A stretch of DNA of 64,000 nt, taken from assembly GCA_021018815.1 (NCBI GenBank), contig JAITYX010000004.1, positions 8,503,501-8,567,500 of the forward strand. Reading direction: 5' to 3'. This document shows, one piece after another, positions 45,201 through 57,822 of the stretch (its first letter is position 1; the number at the start of each line of letters is the position of its first letter). Both the position numbers and the translations under genes were made by a program. Under the pieces are notes generated by a model, which did not search any database, had not been told where the DNA came from, and saw only the letters and a list, made by a program, of their open reading frames with translations. The DNA is from Talinum fruticosum. Lineage: Eukaryota > Streptophyta > Magnoliopsida > Caryophyllales > Talinaceae.

Positions 45201-46018
45201 TTGTTGGGGACTATCTAGCAAGTGGTATTTTTACTACTAAATCCGCCACGTGGAATGCACATGATATTGGCCCCAACCGTCCGAGCTGGGATTTTGCCTG
45301 GATCTCGGAATCTTGATATGACGCCGAAATTAAATATCTTTTTATGGCCAATAGGGCACAACGCTCTACCAACCAGGGAAAATTTAGGGATCGGGGGTTG
45401 AACATTCGGACTCACCGTCCTCTATGCCTTGATAACTATGAGTCCACCGACCACCTTTTCTCCCAGGTGCGTCCATGTTCGCGATACTTAGAAAACTACC
45501 TTTCTTCGAAGTGGCTTGAGGTAGACCTTAGCCGACGTCATATTAACTCACTCAACCATGTTATCCAACTCATTAGAGATTTGAAGAAGCCCAATCAGCT
45601 GATCCGCCTTGCTCATTTACTATGGATTATCCGGAAGAGCGGAAATGAAGTTGTGTTTAGAAACGGAACCTTCAACACTACGGCCACGTGTATTCGTGCC
45701 AAAGCGTCCCGGGCGGAGTGGCATGCAAGGAAAAGATTGGATGCTTTTGCTCACCGAGGCTTCCTCCACTTCATCGTCTAGCTCCGAGTAATTCCCCCAT
45801 TTTGTTCGGTGGCATAAACCTCCGGGGGTTTCGTCAAGATCAACTTCGACGGGTCCAAATCTTCTTCGGGGCGGCAGTCGGGTTTGTTATCGGAGATTGG
45901 GATGGGCGATTCCTACAAGCGGGTTCATCGTTTCGGGCCATGCTTCGGTTCCGGTGGCCGATGCGACAGCTATGAGAAATGGTGTTAGAGCGGCTATTCG
46001 AAGTAAGTTACAACTTTA
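42230..46018 (+). mobile_element. LINE (L1-type) pseudogene with RNase H, antisense in the BAHD intron
   Basis: Domains in order: AP-endonuclease (HSGGIWVLWNNHNI, NLPWCVIGDFNEMECLNEKL, IYERLDRAIARND), linker (KLKNVKEKLKIWAASTCGNF), and RT from about 43400 (FRPIGLCNDLYKIISKVLVN, catalytic FFADD near 44230, KYLGCPSLQGRPTRSLFDDF, KAGRVILIRSNL, VAWDKICAPKKFGGLGIGK). A Cys/His zf-RVT remnant follows near 45340-45480, then RNase H (KINFDGSKSSSG) from about 45826, cut off near 46018. Numerous stops and frameshifts. No poly(A) tail is attached. Confidence 0.85.
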
Positions 46019-46029
46019 TTGAGACAAGT

Positions 46030-47250
46030 AGGTCAACCTCGTTTACAGTAAAGACAAGTATTGTAGAACATCTTAAATGAGGGAAACCATCGGAGAGGGA
46101 AGGGGGAACAAGGGGAAGGGACGTTCCCTCATATAGCGGAGGCAAGCCCTCCGAAGGACAAGACAAGGAGTCAAATGGAAATAATGAAGGTAGGGAGAAC
46201 GGCACAAGTCTCCCAAGAAAAACAAGTTGTACGTCTAAAAGAAAAGGGGAAATCTAGGGAGGATGCGCCTTTTACGAGGAAGATATCTTACTTTCTTTGT
46301 GACGGACTTATCGATTCTTCGAGTATCCGAATCGAAGCAAACTAGATGCTCTGTTCATGAGAGACGAGAGGCACTAGGAGGAAAAGAATCTCGGTTCCTT
46401 AAGTCTCCTTAACGCTAAGCAAGCATTCGAGGATAAGAAGGCGACGAGGACACCGTCGGCTTTTGTGGGGAGGATGCCATGGAACACTCCGAACAACCCA
46501 GAATTTACTAGAATTTTCTTAGTCTGTTTCATAAGGTTCCACAATGTTCTATAATGTTCCACACTTGTATCGAAACATGGATATTTATATAGAGGATTCT
46601 AGAGAATAAATCTAGACTGTAGGATCAAATCAATCTCTATCGTCTGTTGAGGAGGTGGGAGCCTATATAAATCCCCAAAGGGGTTCATTTGTAAGGCATC
46701 CAAGAGCAACCACAAAAGCTTCCAAGCAATATACAAGCATTCTCTCAAACCCTCTCTCTTACTTAATTAGCTTCTCCCAAACTTAAGACAAGCATCCTCT
46801 AAAGCTTACTAACAAGCTAAAGAAGGTTTTCAAGTGTAGTTTACTAGCGTCGCACGAGTGTTAAGTGTGAGTAAATTTTCTATCTTCTTTTATAAAGGGC
46901 TACCACCAGCCATAAATGTTGGTGATCAACCTCAATATCCATCTTTGCTCATAAGGGGCTACCATCAGCGATAATTGTTCGTGAGATTTATTATTAATAA
47001 ATTCTCTCCATTTCAAACGTGAGAGTTAGGTTTCACTTCTTTAGTGTGGGTTTTGGATTTTCACCTTAGTATGAGTTTTTGTCTCCCCTTGTTGTGCTTT
47101 TTAGATTTAAAGGTTGTTGATTGTGGAAGATGGTCGGAATTTAATTTGATTTGGGGATGAAACTACAATAAAATTTCTTAGAGTTTTATTATGATGATCT
47201 TCCTTGTAATCGTAGCATATCATGTCAAATAGATAAGATTGTTCATTGAT
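46030..47250 (+). repeat. LTR-like repeat with promoter, boundaries unclear
   Basis: It follows the truncated LINE RNase H. A TATA-type motif CTATATAAATCCCC (about 46662-46675) and the following leader-like sequence suggest an LTR promoter. A 'gggctaccacc' / 'gggctaccatc' duplicate occurs at about 46898 and 46957. The last 350 bp match 1640-2000. No TG..CA ends with a TSD were found. Confidence 0.5.
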
Positions 47251-48300
47251 CTATGACCAGACTGAATCGAAAACCAAATAATAGAAAAATCGGGACCGAT
47301 GACCGAACCCAATAAGGTCGGTTTCGTCCAAAATCCGACCAAGTGAAAACCCCGACCGGATCTGAATCGAACCGAACCTGGACCAAAAATGTGAATAGGA
47401 GATAATTATGGTCTAAGTTATCTTGACCACTCGATAGCCAATTAGCCAAATTTTCTACTAATTACCATAAATAAGATCCAAATGTACAACTTCTCAATTG
47501 TAATAAAAAATTCAAAACTTAGTTTTGACAATATTTCAAGAAAAAAAGTAGCAAAAACTCATCGATTCAAACTCCATTATTAAATTAATAAAACTAACTT
47601 CGTCCGAGATATTTCCAAGAGTATGAACACAACATATTTTTTAGGGAGGGGAAGAAAGAGAGAACCCGACTTACTAATAATCTAATAGTCACAAATGAAG
47701 AGATCCCCTTCTTCTCCAATTTCTCGAATAAAAAGGTAAAGATAATCAATCGACCGCTTTATAAACAAGTATAAGTTTTCTTGTTTAGAATCCTCACCAA
47801 AACAATCGTCGCTGCACTCACGACTTTATCCAAAATCCAAGCAAATGTCCAAACAAACACAAAATATTAAAAACAACAATTATTACTCATCATAAAAGAT
47901 TTTCCATTCAAAATTGACAAACCCTAGCTAAAGAAAAGCTTGATACCTTCCGAAGATTCCATATAGCATACCCAAATACGTTGCTTACCCTAATCTAGTA
48001 TACGATCAAGCAAAAGTTCAACCCATTGCTTGAGCAAACATCTCATACATTGATCAAATTCCACTTTTCCGAATACCACCAATAACAACAACAAGAAGAA
48101 GAACAGAATCCAAACGTCGGCGCAAGGAGAGAGAAAAATAAGCAAAGCAGAGTGGAGACAGAGACGAAAAGGGAAAGAGATGGTATCTATGACTCGCTAG
48201 CTGAGCAAAAGAGAAAAGTTTTGGACCGAATAGTGCATAACTTTACAAATAGATACAAGCTCCATGAAATTATATTATAGTTTGCCAACATTCGGGAAAG
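47251..48300. other. Intronic DNA without genes
   Basis: Starts with a degenerate CCGAA/GGTCGG patch (about 47250-47400), the counterpart of the TTCGGGT repeat of copy 1. The rest is AT-rich. 48300-48798 is intron sequence homologous to 2620-3716. Confidence 0.5.
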
Positions 48301-48798
48301 ATGCAATGATGTTGAAGAACGCGGCTAGTGGTTAGAAGAATATTACAAGATCGGGGTTAGTCGATAGTATATTTATTATCACTTTTTGAAGATGAGTGTT
48401 TATTTTGATGTTTTTAATTTATTTTTGTTATAGATGATTTTCATTGTAGATTGTGAATTGCAATAAGGTTATTAGACACGGGATGCTGCAATGGTTTGGT
48501 ATCACTAGGTCCATAGTCACACATCTAGTTGGTTGAATATCATATACAAGAATTATCTCAAAAGTTTAAAAAGATGATTGAAAGTATAAGAATAGTTTTA
48601 TACTCTAAAACATCCTTTCACACTATCAATGTGGGGCTCAAGAACCATCTCAACTACAAAGTTCAAAAAGATGATAAAGCCTTAAGAATAGTTTCATAAT
48701 CTAACATATTACAAACAAATGGTGTAAAAGGCAAGAGAGATGATTGATACATGTTGTGTACACTACTTTTCAATATAAATAGGAGGGATGATGATTAC

Positions 48799-49230
48799 CT
48801 GAATCGCCAAAAAACCTCCTTTGTAGGTAATGGTAGGCACCAATTTGCCTGCGACACTCTTATCAAGATTATAGAAGTTAAGCTCATCAAGTTGAACATC
48901 AGCAAAGGCTTCGATGAACTCAACTCCTCGGTTATTGCACAATAACTCGAGTTCACCCGCCGAGTTCGTGACCAATTCACCTGCAAGAGGGTAAAAGTAG
49001 GCCAAGGTTTTAGCCAGGGCTTGCTTTAGCACACACACTTTTTCTTTAAATGTACCAGTATTATTGGTATTGTTTTTGTAGCAGAATAGCATGCTGGCTT
49101 CCATTCGGGGTAGGAGCAAGTCTAGATTTGATAAGGCCAAGCGGTGGTCTTCCATTGGCACCAGCGCCACCACCACATCTTCTGCAGTGGTTGTGACAGC
49201 CAAGTCTCCATTGGCACCACCCATTGCCAT
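48799..49230 (-). CDS. BAHD acyltransferase copy 2, exon 1
   Basis: 144 codons from MAMGGANGD to ...LAIQ, ending in phase 0 at a GTAATC donor. It contains LALSNLDLLLPRMEASMLFC, LAKTLAYFYPLAGEL and ELLCNNRGVEFIEAFADVQL. An upstream in-frame Met exists (near 49308) but its extension (MCIYIS...) lies in the TATA region and has no family resemblance, so the start at 49230 is preferred. Copy 1 supports the same start. Together with exons 2 and 3 it gives a 486-aa protein, somewhat longer than the usual 430-460 aa. Confidence 0.92.
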
Positions 49231-49292
49231 TTGGAGAGAAGAAGATGGGTTGTTAGACAAGTATGAGAACAGTATACAGGAGGAAGTAGCTG

Positions 49293-49303
49293 ATATATAT
49301 ATA
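49293..49303 (-). promoter_or_regulatory. TATA tract of BAHD copy 2
   Basis: TA alternation about 65-75 bp upstream of the start codon, at the same position as in copy 1. Upstream CCGGCCAATCCTCT (about 49431-49444) is conserved in copy 1. Confidence 0.6.
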
Positions 49304-49322
49304 CACACAACTCACTAGACAC

Positions 49323-50880
49323 TACTAGATCATTTCTTATTCAACCACCAAAAAGGATAGTTGTAAAAGAAACAAAGTCTTCGTTTTTTGTTGGGTTTAT
49401 TTTGCTTTTAGGGGAAGGAACGTAATCCGCCGGCCAATCCTCTCCCTCTACAACATGTTAAATATTCAAAAATATAGGTCAAAATACAGCAAATTAAAAA
49501 AATTGAATTACGGCTTTGAGGAGTGTTTAGGGAAGGACCATTAATACTGTATTTAAACACGTTAAAAATTTCAATATCAACACATTTACGCAAAATTTGC
49601 CTATAATAGGGAAGGACTATTAAAGTTGGTATTGTATATGAACTAAAGTATAATTATGAAACATTATAACTAACAAGGACAAATTTAACTGTAGTGTGCA
49701 CGTTATGATTTGGTTCAGTTTTTCAAAGAGACTAAATCAAACTATTAAGTACAGTTTTTGGTAAATTCTTGGACAGGTAAATTATATCGTAGGCCTAGAA
49801 CTACGTAGGTAGATGTGCATATTAATGTCATCTGATGTCATATGTCGGTGAAGTTGCAATAATATCATTGGGTTTATAGGTAAAGTTATAATAATGCACT
49901 AAAATTGCAAAGCGTCTTATATGTATTCGGAAGTATCTTATTCTCGTTATATGTCAACGAGTAATTAGATGAATAAAAAAATAGAAGAAATTTTATAGGT
50001 CTAAGGAAATGTGTCACCTAAGAATATATACTCCCATGAGTATTTAAAAATTTGCACTAAAATTGGTTTCATAATTATTGAGAGACCTAGTTTGTTAACT
50101 TTTGGGCGTACCCAAAGACACCCCCCGGGTGGGTTGGGCCGGGTTTGATGTCGAAAAGAGTCAATCCTAAGCCGCAAAACTAAGGCAGAGATGATAAAGA
50201 TCCTCAGAGAAATGGAGGAAAAAGATAGGCGTAGGGGAGATAGAATGAAAAATCCATATCTGAAGTGAGGGGTTTGAAGACACTACTAGAATGAGAAACT
50301 AAATCTGAGATAATGAGGGGTGGGTGGGCTTCAACTCCGGCAACCGTATACAAGATATTCTTCGCTTCCTCGTTGTCTGCAAATTCATAGATATTTAGTC
50401 CGGGGCGCTATACGCAGACACTTGAATGAAGGCGTGTCCATGTTTGGCAAATGGTTTTTCAATGATTTTTACTTTCTGAGAGAGGTTTTGACTTTTTCAA
50501 TTAATCAAAAAAAATTATTTAAGATATTTGATAATAAGTTAACATTTTATAATAGTTTTTACCTTTAAAATTCGTTTTAGAAAAGCTAATTTTAATAATT
50601 TCTTGTGATTAATTTTTTAAAAATAATTTTATGTCGCATCTTTTTGAGAAACTATTAATTTAACCCTATTTTTAAAAATAGTTTCTTGTGAAGACACTTG
50701 AATTATATTCGAATAACAAATAATTGATTGCTAAATAGGGAGATTGTAGTTTGTGTATTTGTGGAGAGGGGGCGGGGAAGAAACATGAAAAGAGGTGGGA
50801 AGTCTGGGGAGAGGAGATCAATTACATTACTAAGGAAATGTTAAAATAAAATTTGATGATGGAAAATAAAGAATTTCTTT
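49323..50880. other. Upstream region of BAHD copy 2, no gene
   Basis: AT-rich. 49880-50065 ('cgtcttatatgta', 'cccatgagtatttaaaaatt') resembles 35330-35500 and is probably a dispersed repeat. A MITE-like end 'catgtttggcaaatgg' occurs at about 50441. No ORF is supported. Confidence 0.5.
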
Positions 50881-50884
50881 TTCA

Positions 50885-51103
50885 TATCCACCTTGGGCAA
50901 ATGTGAAATGGCACTTGATTCCTCCGATTTCAAGTTCCTTTTCAGTTGTTTGATTGAATATTTTGGAGGTGAAATTTGAAATTTACGGGTTTCAAGTTCC
51001 CTCAAAACAAGGAATTTGAATCCCTAAATAGGAGGGGATCAATTATCAATCCTCAGGAATCGGTTTATAATTATTAAAAAAAGAAAAATTAGCCTATTTG
51101 CTA

Positions 51104-51164
<61 letters not shown>

Positions 51165-51330
51165 TCATTCCATGGTTATCAACCAAACAACAAGACGTGG
51201 AACTTGATTCTATTCCTTTTGTCTACCAAACACTTGAAGAAAATATTTAAATTTCATACCTAATCCCTTAGGTATCATTCCTTAATTTCATTTCATTTCA
51301 CTTTCGCATACCAAACAGGGCACTAGTTTA
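50885..51330. mobile_element. Probable MITE containing an (ATT)n microsatellite
   Basis: The right end, read on the minus strand, starts 'gccctgtttggtatgcgaaa', typical of hAT-like MITEs. The left half carries related 'ggaatttgaatccc' and 'caagttccttttcagttgtt' wording in opposite sense. Exact ends and TSD not determined. Confidence 0.4.
51104..51164. repeat. (ATT)n microsatellite
   Basis: About 20 uninterrupted ATT units. Confidence 0.95.
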
Positions 51331-51507
51331 ACCATTTTCTGAGAAATGATACAAAGAAATTTTTTTTTTTTTGTTTAGAAAGTGATTAAAATAAGGGTAT
51401 TCGTATTGCAGTAAATGGCTAAAAGTAATTAATTTGATCATTAATGTTAAGCTTGAAAATTAAAAATCCTACACTGATTTATGAGAAGATTCCATTTATA
51501 TTATGTA

Positions 51508-51777
51508 CTCCCTCCGTTTTAAAATACATGATACTTTAACTAACTTTTCTCGTTTCATAATATTTATTACTTTACAATTCCAATGACATAGTAATTACTA
51601 GTTTATCAACTTTGTCTTTATTAATTGCTTTGTTTATCTTCGTTTTTCATTGATTTTTTTATTTCCAATAAAATATAAAGGCAACTTAATCTTTAACATA
51701 AAATTTGTTATGAATTTTATATTTCCTTGATATTCCCACATAACCTTAAAACGACATTTATTTTGAAATGAAGGGAG
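51508..51777. mobile_element. Stowaway MITE
   Basis: Begins CTCCCTCCGTTTTAAAATA and ends so that the opposite strand reads CTCCCTTCATTTCAAAATA. Flanked by TA at 51506-51507 and 51778-51779. 270 bp, the classic Stowaway (Tc1/mariner) format. Confidence 0.88.
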
Positions 51778-51923
51778 TACTTATAATAAATCAAAAATTG
51801 AGTGGAGTTTACTTGACATCCTTATTTTTATTCTGTTTCATATTACATGTGCTTCTTCGATTTGAATACCTTATTTATATTTTATAAGGATACAATTTTT
51901 AATTTTAAGTGGAATAAATTATA

Positions 51924-52182
51924 CTCTCTTCATTTCATGATATATATCGTTTTAACTAAATTTTTTTATTTCAGAATATATGTTACAATATAATCCCGAT
52001 GACATGATGATTAGTTTACCAATTTTTGTCCTTGATAATTATTATTTTTCTCTTCTTTTTCTTCATTTCTAATGAATTTTCGGAGCAACTTAATCTTTTA
52101 ACACAAATTTTATCATAAATTTTAATTTTTCTTGATATTTCGTCTCAACCTTAAAACAATTAGTATTGTAAAATGGACAAAG
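51924..52182. mobile_element. Stowaway MITE, diverged second copy
   Basis: CTCTCTTCATTTCATGATA at the left and CTTTGTCCATTTTACAATA on the opposite strand at the right. TA flanks at 51922-51923 and 52183-52184. The internal sequence matches the neighbouring Stowaway. Confidence 0.8.
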
Positions 52183-52184
52183 TA

Positions 52185-55100
52185 TAAAAAGAATAGCCAA
52201 AGGAGGGAGGAAGTATATTTAATCAGTGCACTTAATAGTGTGAACTGACTAGTTTACCAACAAGTATAGCGGTAGGTTTAGATCTTATAAAATGCATCAA
52301 CCTTAACAACCCAAATCATATTTGCATTGACACTCGGAATAATTGATTTTCTCCGACTTGAGCATCTTCAATCAAAGATAAATTTATTGGATCAAATATC
52401 AACGGACCCAAAACCAAAACCGAAATGGACCTAAATATTTTGACGGAACAGATTGGATCTGCTGGTGGAGCATGAGCTTGTACCATCGTACATGTGAGCT
52501 TGGACAATTGTAGAAATTGGGCCAATGTTGCTCAATGGAGTGAGGAGCTAATCTGGATCAGGGATAATAGTTCATGGGCTGGGCTGGGTTGGGCTCCAAT
52601 AAACATAAGTTGTGGGTTCAATAAAATTAAAATTTTTGGGGTGTAAAATGGACTCATAAATAAGATCATCTAACACAATCTCAAGTACATTTTTTTAGGG
52701 TGTAAAATCTCAAGTATATTTTACCAACAATCTAATGAAACATTGATATGATGGAGGAGCAATTGTAAATTCGTCTGGTTACTCTTTATTATTGAGTAAA
52801 AGACCAAAATGTCCTTAGAATTTTAGTGCAAATGAGTAAAGTAGAAGGAAAAAAAGAAAATTAATAAGCGTAAATATTGCTAAAATAATCACTAATATGT
52901 TATTAGATTATAAAACAATAGATATTGTAAAATAAAAAAAAATTTAGTCAAAATGGCAATTAAATTGAGACGAAGAGAGTAGAATAAAAGTACAAACTTA
53001 ATAATTTAAAAACACAAATTGAGAGTTGTAGTTGAGATTAGTAGTGTCCGAGTGAATTGGTATGCTTTTAATAATTTTTGAAGACATAAAGGGAGGGTAA
53101 AGATAAGAAATATATGAAAAATACAAATAAACATATTAAAAGAGAAATTACCATATCATTTATTATACGAGTCATCAGTTGACATGTTAATCAATCATAA
53201 CTTCACTCGAATATAGATAGGTGTTAAACAAAGGAGCCCTTGGTGGTAGAAAATATCCCATTAGAAGAGGGGCGATAAGAGTCAGCAAGTAGATTAGATC
53301 ATGTCAACTCCTAACAATCATGTCAATTTTCTGTTCATCATACAAATAGATGAAAAATTTACCGTAAAAAATAATAAATTATTTCGGTTGAAATTCCGAT
53401 CGGACTTAAAAGTTCAGTGAATTTTACATCATATCAATTAAATCTACGAGCTCTATAAAATACAACAAACCCTAAAACAAAGGCATACAAGAAACCGAAG
53501 ACAACCTTATCTAATCAAAGTATCTAACTATAAGGCCCATACCTCAATCAAAGGCATTGCACATCAATTATATTAGGGCTATATGGTAAAGAAATGCCCC
53601 CACCAAAAAACACATCAATTGAGAAGCACCTATCTTGACATAATTTACACTACATCCAAGCACAAAGCCACAAACTCTAATTCAACACCTTGCTCTTGCT
53701 TTGTTAGGTAGTCAAGCAATATAATAGATTGAGAATAGCTGTTGTGAAGCCCCCTCAATTCTAAAGAACCTGCACATGGATGCATACTCATAAAGTAATA
53801 TTTACTTTTATGGGAATCTAATGTCCCCAAAAGTGTATACAACCATAACTAATTCCACACAGCCTACATCAATTCTCTAAGTATTTTGCATTAGGACATC
53901 CTTCTCTTTTCTTATCCTTCCTTCTTTTTTGTTAGACCTATCCTAAATTTTAACCTCGAATCTTAGTCAATATCAGGATAAATCAAGTCTAGTCCGAACC
54001 TAAACCATGAATCAAAGTGAATTGAATCAAATCAAAATTTTCCTTGAGAGACAAATTGACGGATCGAACATTAAACAATCCGAACATAATTCGATTTAAC
54101 TTATAATCTTATTGGCTAAAATAAGACCAGTTCTGAAATTAACACAATCCGAACCCAAACCAAATACTAATTTGTTAAGTCTGATATGTTTAGGGATAAC
54201 ACTGTTCATATTTGACATCTGACCCTACCGTTGTAGGTCTTCAAAGCACTTAGACAGGTGAAGAAGAGCAGTAAAGCACACATAGTTGTCAAAGGAAATT
54301 AAAGCCCAAATATGTGGAGTCATTAAGTGAGCTTCACCTGACTTTGATGATTAATCTCTGTAATTTAACTTAATTTAATTAATCTCTACTAGGATTTCTC
54401 GTGGCCGCCGCTGAGACAAGGATACGGATGGGGATGGGGATATTTGAAGGACCACAAAGCATGGATTAAAAATAAAAATTAAAACTAAAGCTGTAAATGA
54501 ATCATAAGGTATGATATGATGTGCTGTTGCTAGGCTATCTACAAATCATTGTAGGCTGTATAGGCTTAATTAACTCAAGGCTAATATGGGGTTTTTATTT
54601 TGTAATTTTACAGATAAATTGCTTTGGAAATTAATTAAAAGGATATTATAAATAATGGTTAATTAACTGGTATTTAATCTGAAAAAGCTACCTTGCTATT
54701 GGCTTTGCTATCAAGTAGGACCATTCATTACCTCTTCAGACTTTTAAGCTTACGTAAATGAGTTGGGATTTTAATCATTGACCAATATTTCCTTTCTAAT
54801 TTTCTTATATACTCCTTTTCCGCGATCTAATAAAACTAACTCTTATTCGATTATTTTATTGAAATAATATCTATTTAATTTTGACCCGAATCAAAATTAA
54901 GCTCATTAAAACAAATTCTAGCCTAATCAATTTTTCTCAAAAACTTGCATATTTACAAGATAAGTTTATTGAATCACTTAATTCAAACTCGAACCAAATT
55001 TCCTATAAAAAATGACTCAAATATAACTCAAACCTAAATAGATTTCCTGTCTATCTTGTTTATGACCCAACTTAAAACTAATTAAATATTACCCAAATTT

Positions 55101-56240
55101 TCAATCATCTAGTTTGCCATATCTATCTTTCTACGAATATTAAATATGAGAGTATCTCTGTTAGTTTAACTAGTAAAGTTTTTGAAAGTCGTTAGAAATT
55201 TGAGTTTAGATTTCGCTTATATCGACTTTTACACCTTCCTTTATCCTAATTTATATATATAAAAAAAAAAAGATACTAAATGTGAGACTTATCCGCACTA
55301 ATATATTGATACGAAAAAGTATAATTATACTAATAAAATATACACCCAAGAGTTATTAATTGATTGAATTTATTTTCTATGTGATACCTCATGCAATATT
55401 TGGTCCATTAATTTCACAAATGGGATGGATTGAAATGAAGAATTTGAATGTGGATGTTTAATTATTTAGGGGAAGAAAGAGCAGGTTGACTGGAGGCAGA
55501 GTGAGCTGGCAAGGGCACTAAAAATAGCCTCATCAATTTGTTATTTGTGCCTTTTGAGTTATTATAAGATTATCGATAATGGCATGTGGATCATGAAACA
55601 AGGACTCCTCCATCATGAAAATAGGTGAACTCATGGCTAAACACATACTATATATTTAGGTGGGTATACTTTTGACATGGGCAATTTTAACATGTAAGGG
55701 GTATTATTTTGTAGGGTTCAAAATAATTTTCCAAGCAATTATTGTTTATTACTTGAAAAATAATTCTAGTGATACTTTCCAACTTGTCAATGTGCAACTC
55801 ACTTGAATCAAAATCGTAAGTAATAAATATTACTTTTCAAAAATTTGATGGTAAAAAGATATTATTCTTCTAAATTGGTAAATTATTTTATGAACAATCC
55901 AAAACTTAGGATATCATCATATAATTTTTACCAAAATTTATCAAACACGTCACAATACTTAGAAAAATGTAGAACACATTACTCTTATATTTTCTTGTCC
56001 TAGTATTTTTTTAATCTTAATTAATATCAACTAATTATCAATTATTTAAAAGTACCTTCATACAAATTCCCCCACCCCCCAAAAAAACACCAAAAAAAAA
56101 GGGAAGAGAACTCCCAAAACCTAAAATCCTGTTGAGAGCTCAATGTGGGACAACTGAGCAAGCATGCAGTGAAAAAACTCGATGTGGTGGACAGGGAAAC
56201 AAGAGCATGCAGCAAAATCTCATTTCGAACTTCCTTTGTC
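52185..56240. other. Long AT-rich stretch without genes
   Basis: No ORF with recognisable content, no tRNA or rRNA. A Stowaway-like fragment lies near 52860-52985 and a GGGCT-rich patch at about 52577-52595. Nothing else is resolvable by eye. Confidence 0.5.
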
Positions 56241-56449
56241 ATTCATTCGGCCTCCAATATTGGCCGTGAAGGTCATTGGATTTGCCATGGTACACAAAAA
56301 GAGAATATTTGGGACGGGCATTAGATTTGAAAAATCAATAACCCCCTCCACCCAAGATTAAAGTGTGCAAATTTTTCATGAGGGGATATTCCCGTTAGGG
56401 AGCCTTGCCAAGAGAGGGCTCGACATCGATTCTATGCAAACTTTACCAC

Positions 56450-57085
56450 GAAAAATGTGATGAATGGTGGGCTTATTCCTCCCTCTCCCCCAGCAAATTA
56501 TTTCACAATAACTTTGACACTCATCACTAAATCTAGGATAAACAAATCCATCTTGTTAGATGGGACAAGTCGTCAAGTGGATGTATTAAACTTAATTTTG
56601 ATGGGGTCTCACAGCAATGGTAATGCGGCTATAAATTTATTTACGGGATGAAAAATGGTAATTTGTTATGGGCTGGAGTTTCCAACATTTGGTTCCACAT
56701 CAATCTTGGTTGCAGAAGTTAGAACTCTTAGGTTTGGACCTCAAGAAGCACTAAAGAAAAACTATTAGAGAGTTCACATCGACGACGACAATAAAATTAT
56801 TACTGATGCCACAAAAGGAAAACTCAAGTGACTGACAAATTGAATAAAGTTACCAAATACATTATCCTTTTGATGAGCAAATTTAGTAGTTGTATAATTA
56901 ATCATATTTTTAGGGATGTCAATTGTGCAACACATTAATTACCGTGTTTTGAGCATTCTGTTTCTACCCCATGTGTATGGACTTGCTGCCCTTTCCCCTT
57001 CCTCTTCACTATTTTAACATACGATAATTTAGGCAGAATCCTTGTAAGAAGGAATGTCTAAGTATGTTATATACGAGTGTCTTTC
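56450..57085 (+). mobile_element. LINE 3'-end remnant (RNase H and 3' tail)
   Basis: The frame around 56577 reads SGCIKLNFDGV, the LINE RNase H start, followed by a degraded DDDNKIITDATKG block (about 56780) and a CIINHIFRDVNCA block (about 56890). The tail 'ttttaacatacgataattta' and 'ggcagaatccttgtaagaa' matches the 3' tail of the LINE at 62826-62870. The 5' part is absent, as expected from truncated retrotransposition. Confidence 0.65.
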
Positions 57086-57384
57086 ATTTACCCTCTTGCA
57101 AATAAGAAAACTTAAATTATCTTGGCTTTAAAAGTTAAACAATTACATTCGTAGATATTTTTTTCTAGATAATTATTGTTGCATAAGCTAATTTCAATTA
57201 TTTTAAAATTAACCTTACTTTTTAGCATCTCCATGTCCTATAGAGGAAGATGAGAGAAGCTAACACGGTATGCTTTATAAGTGATATAATATGTCTATTA
57301 CAATAAAAAAATATTTTCTCTCTAGAAGAACCCCATGTATCTGGCTTAGTTATAGTCCAATGACCCAATTTTTTGATCTAATAG

Positions 57385-57725
57385 GCCCTTTGTTTGAGGC
57401 TAGGATACCGAGGGAGGATTATGCAGTTTGATAACCTATCATAGTTTAAACCATTCTTGATATTTTTCTTTTAAATTAAAAATAAATAAAATAAAATGAT
57501 TCAAGCAAGCATACCTTAATGAGAAAATAATTATTTGGGGGACCATCTCCCTGCCTAAAATTCAATTATTTGTAATCTTTTAAACTATAATTTTTTTCTT
57601 TTTATTCTATAAATTTTTCCCTATTTTTACCTATCGTTCAACCATCTAACATATAACCTAGGCGTAAAATCTAATCATACGAAATAGTTTATAATCTAAC
57701 TATTAGCCCACGCCAAACAGTAATC
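57385..57725. mobile_element. Probable MITE
   Basis: 'cctttgtttgaggctaggat' on the left and 'ctgtttggcgtgggctaat' on the opposite strand at the right. Central blocks 'acctatcatagttt' and 'aaactat' pair loosely. No TSD could be fixed. Confidence 0.4.
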
Positions 57726-57822
57726 CATACAGCTATGTACTAATTACTATATTTGTATTTAGTTTATAATTATTTTTCCATATATTTTAGAGTGGATTTC
57801 TTAGTCTAACTTTCTATTTGGT

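Larger units (their letters stand above)
38462..48798 (-). other. Intron 1 of BAHD copy 2 (10.3 kb)
   Basis: Bounded by donor GTAATC next to 48799 and the AG acceptor next to 38461. About 110 bp at the exon 2 side and about 500 bp at the exon 1 side match intron 1 of copy 1. The interior has an antisense LINE (42230-46018) and an LTR-like repeat (46030-47250). Splicing over this distance is plausible but unproven. Confidence 0.75.

Noticed and set aside
46008..46205. Coding gene in the GA-rich stretch after the LINE
   Set aside because: No conserved motif; the composition fits an LTR-like or purine-rich non-coding segment.
49122..49322. Alternative minus-strand ORFs over BAHD exon 1
   Set aside because: They are out-of-frame shadows; the BAHD motifs and the splice phases fix the true frame.
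51061..51330. Regulatory matrix-attachment role for the (ATT)n run
   Set aside because: Nothing beyond base composition supports it.
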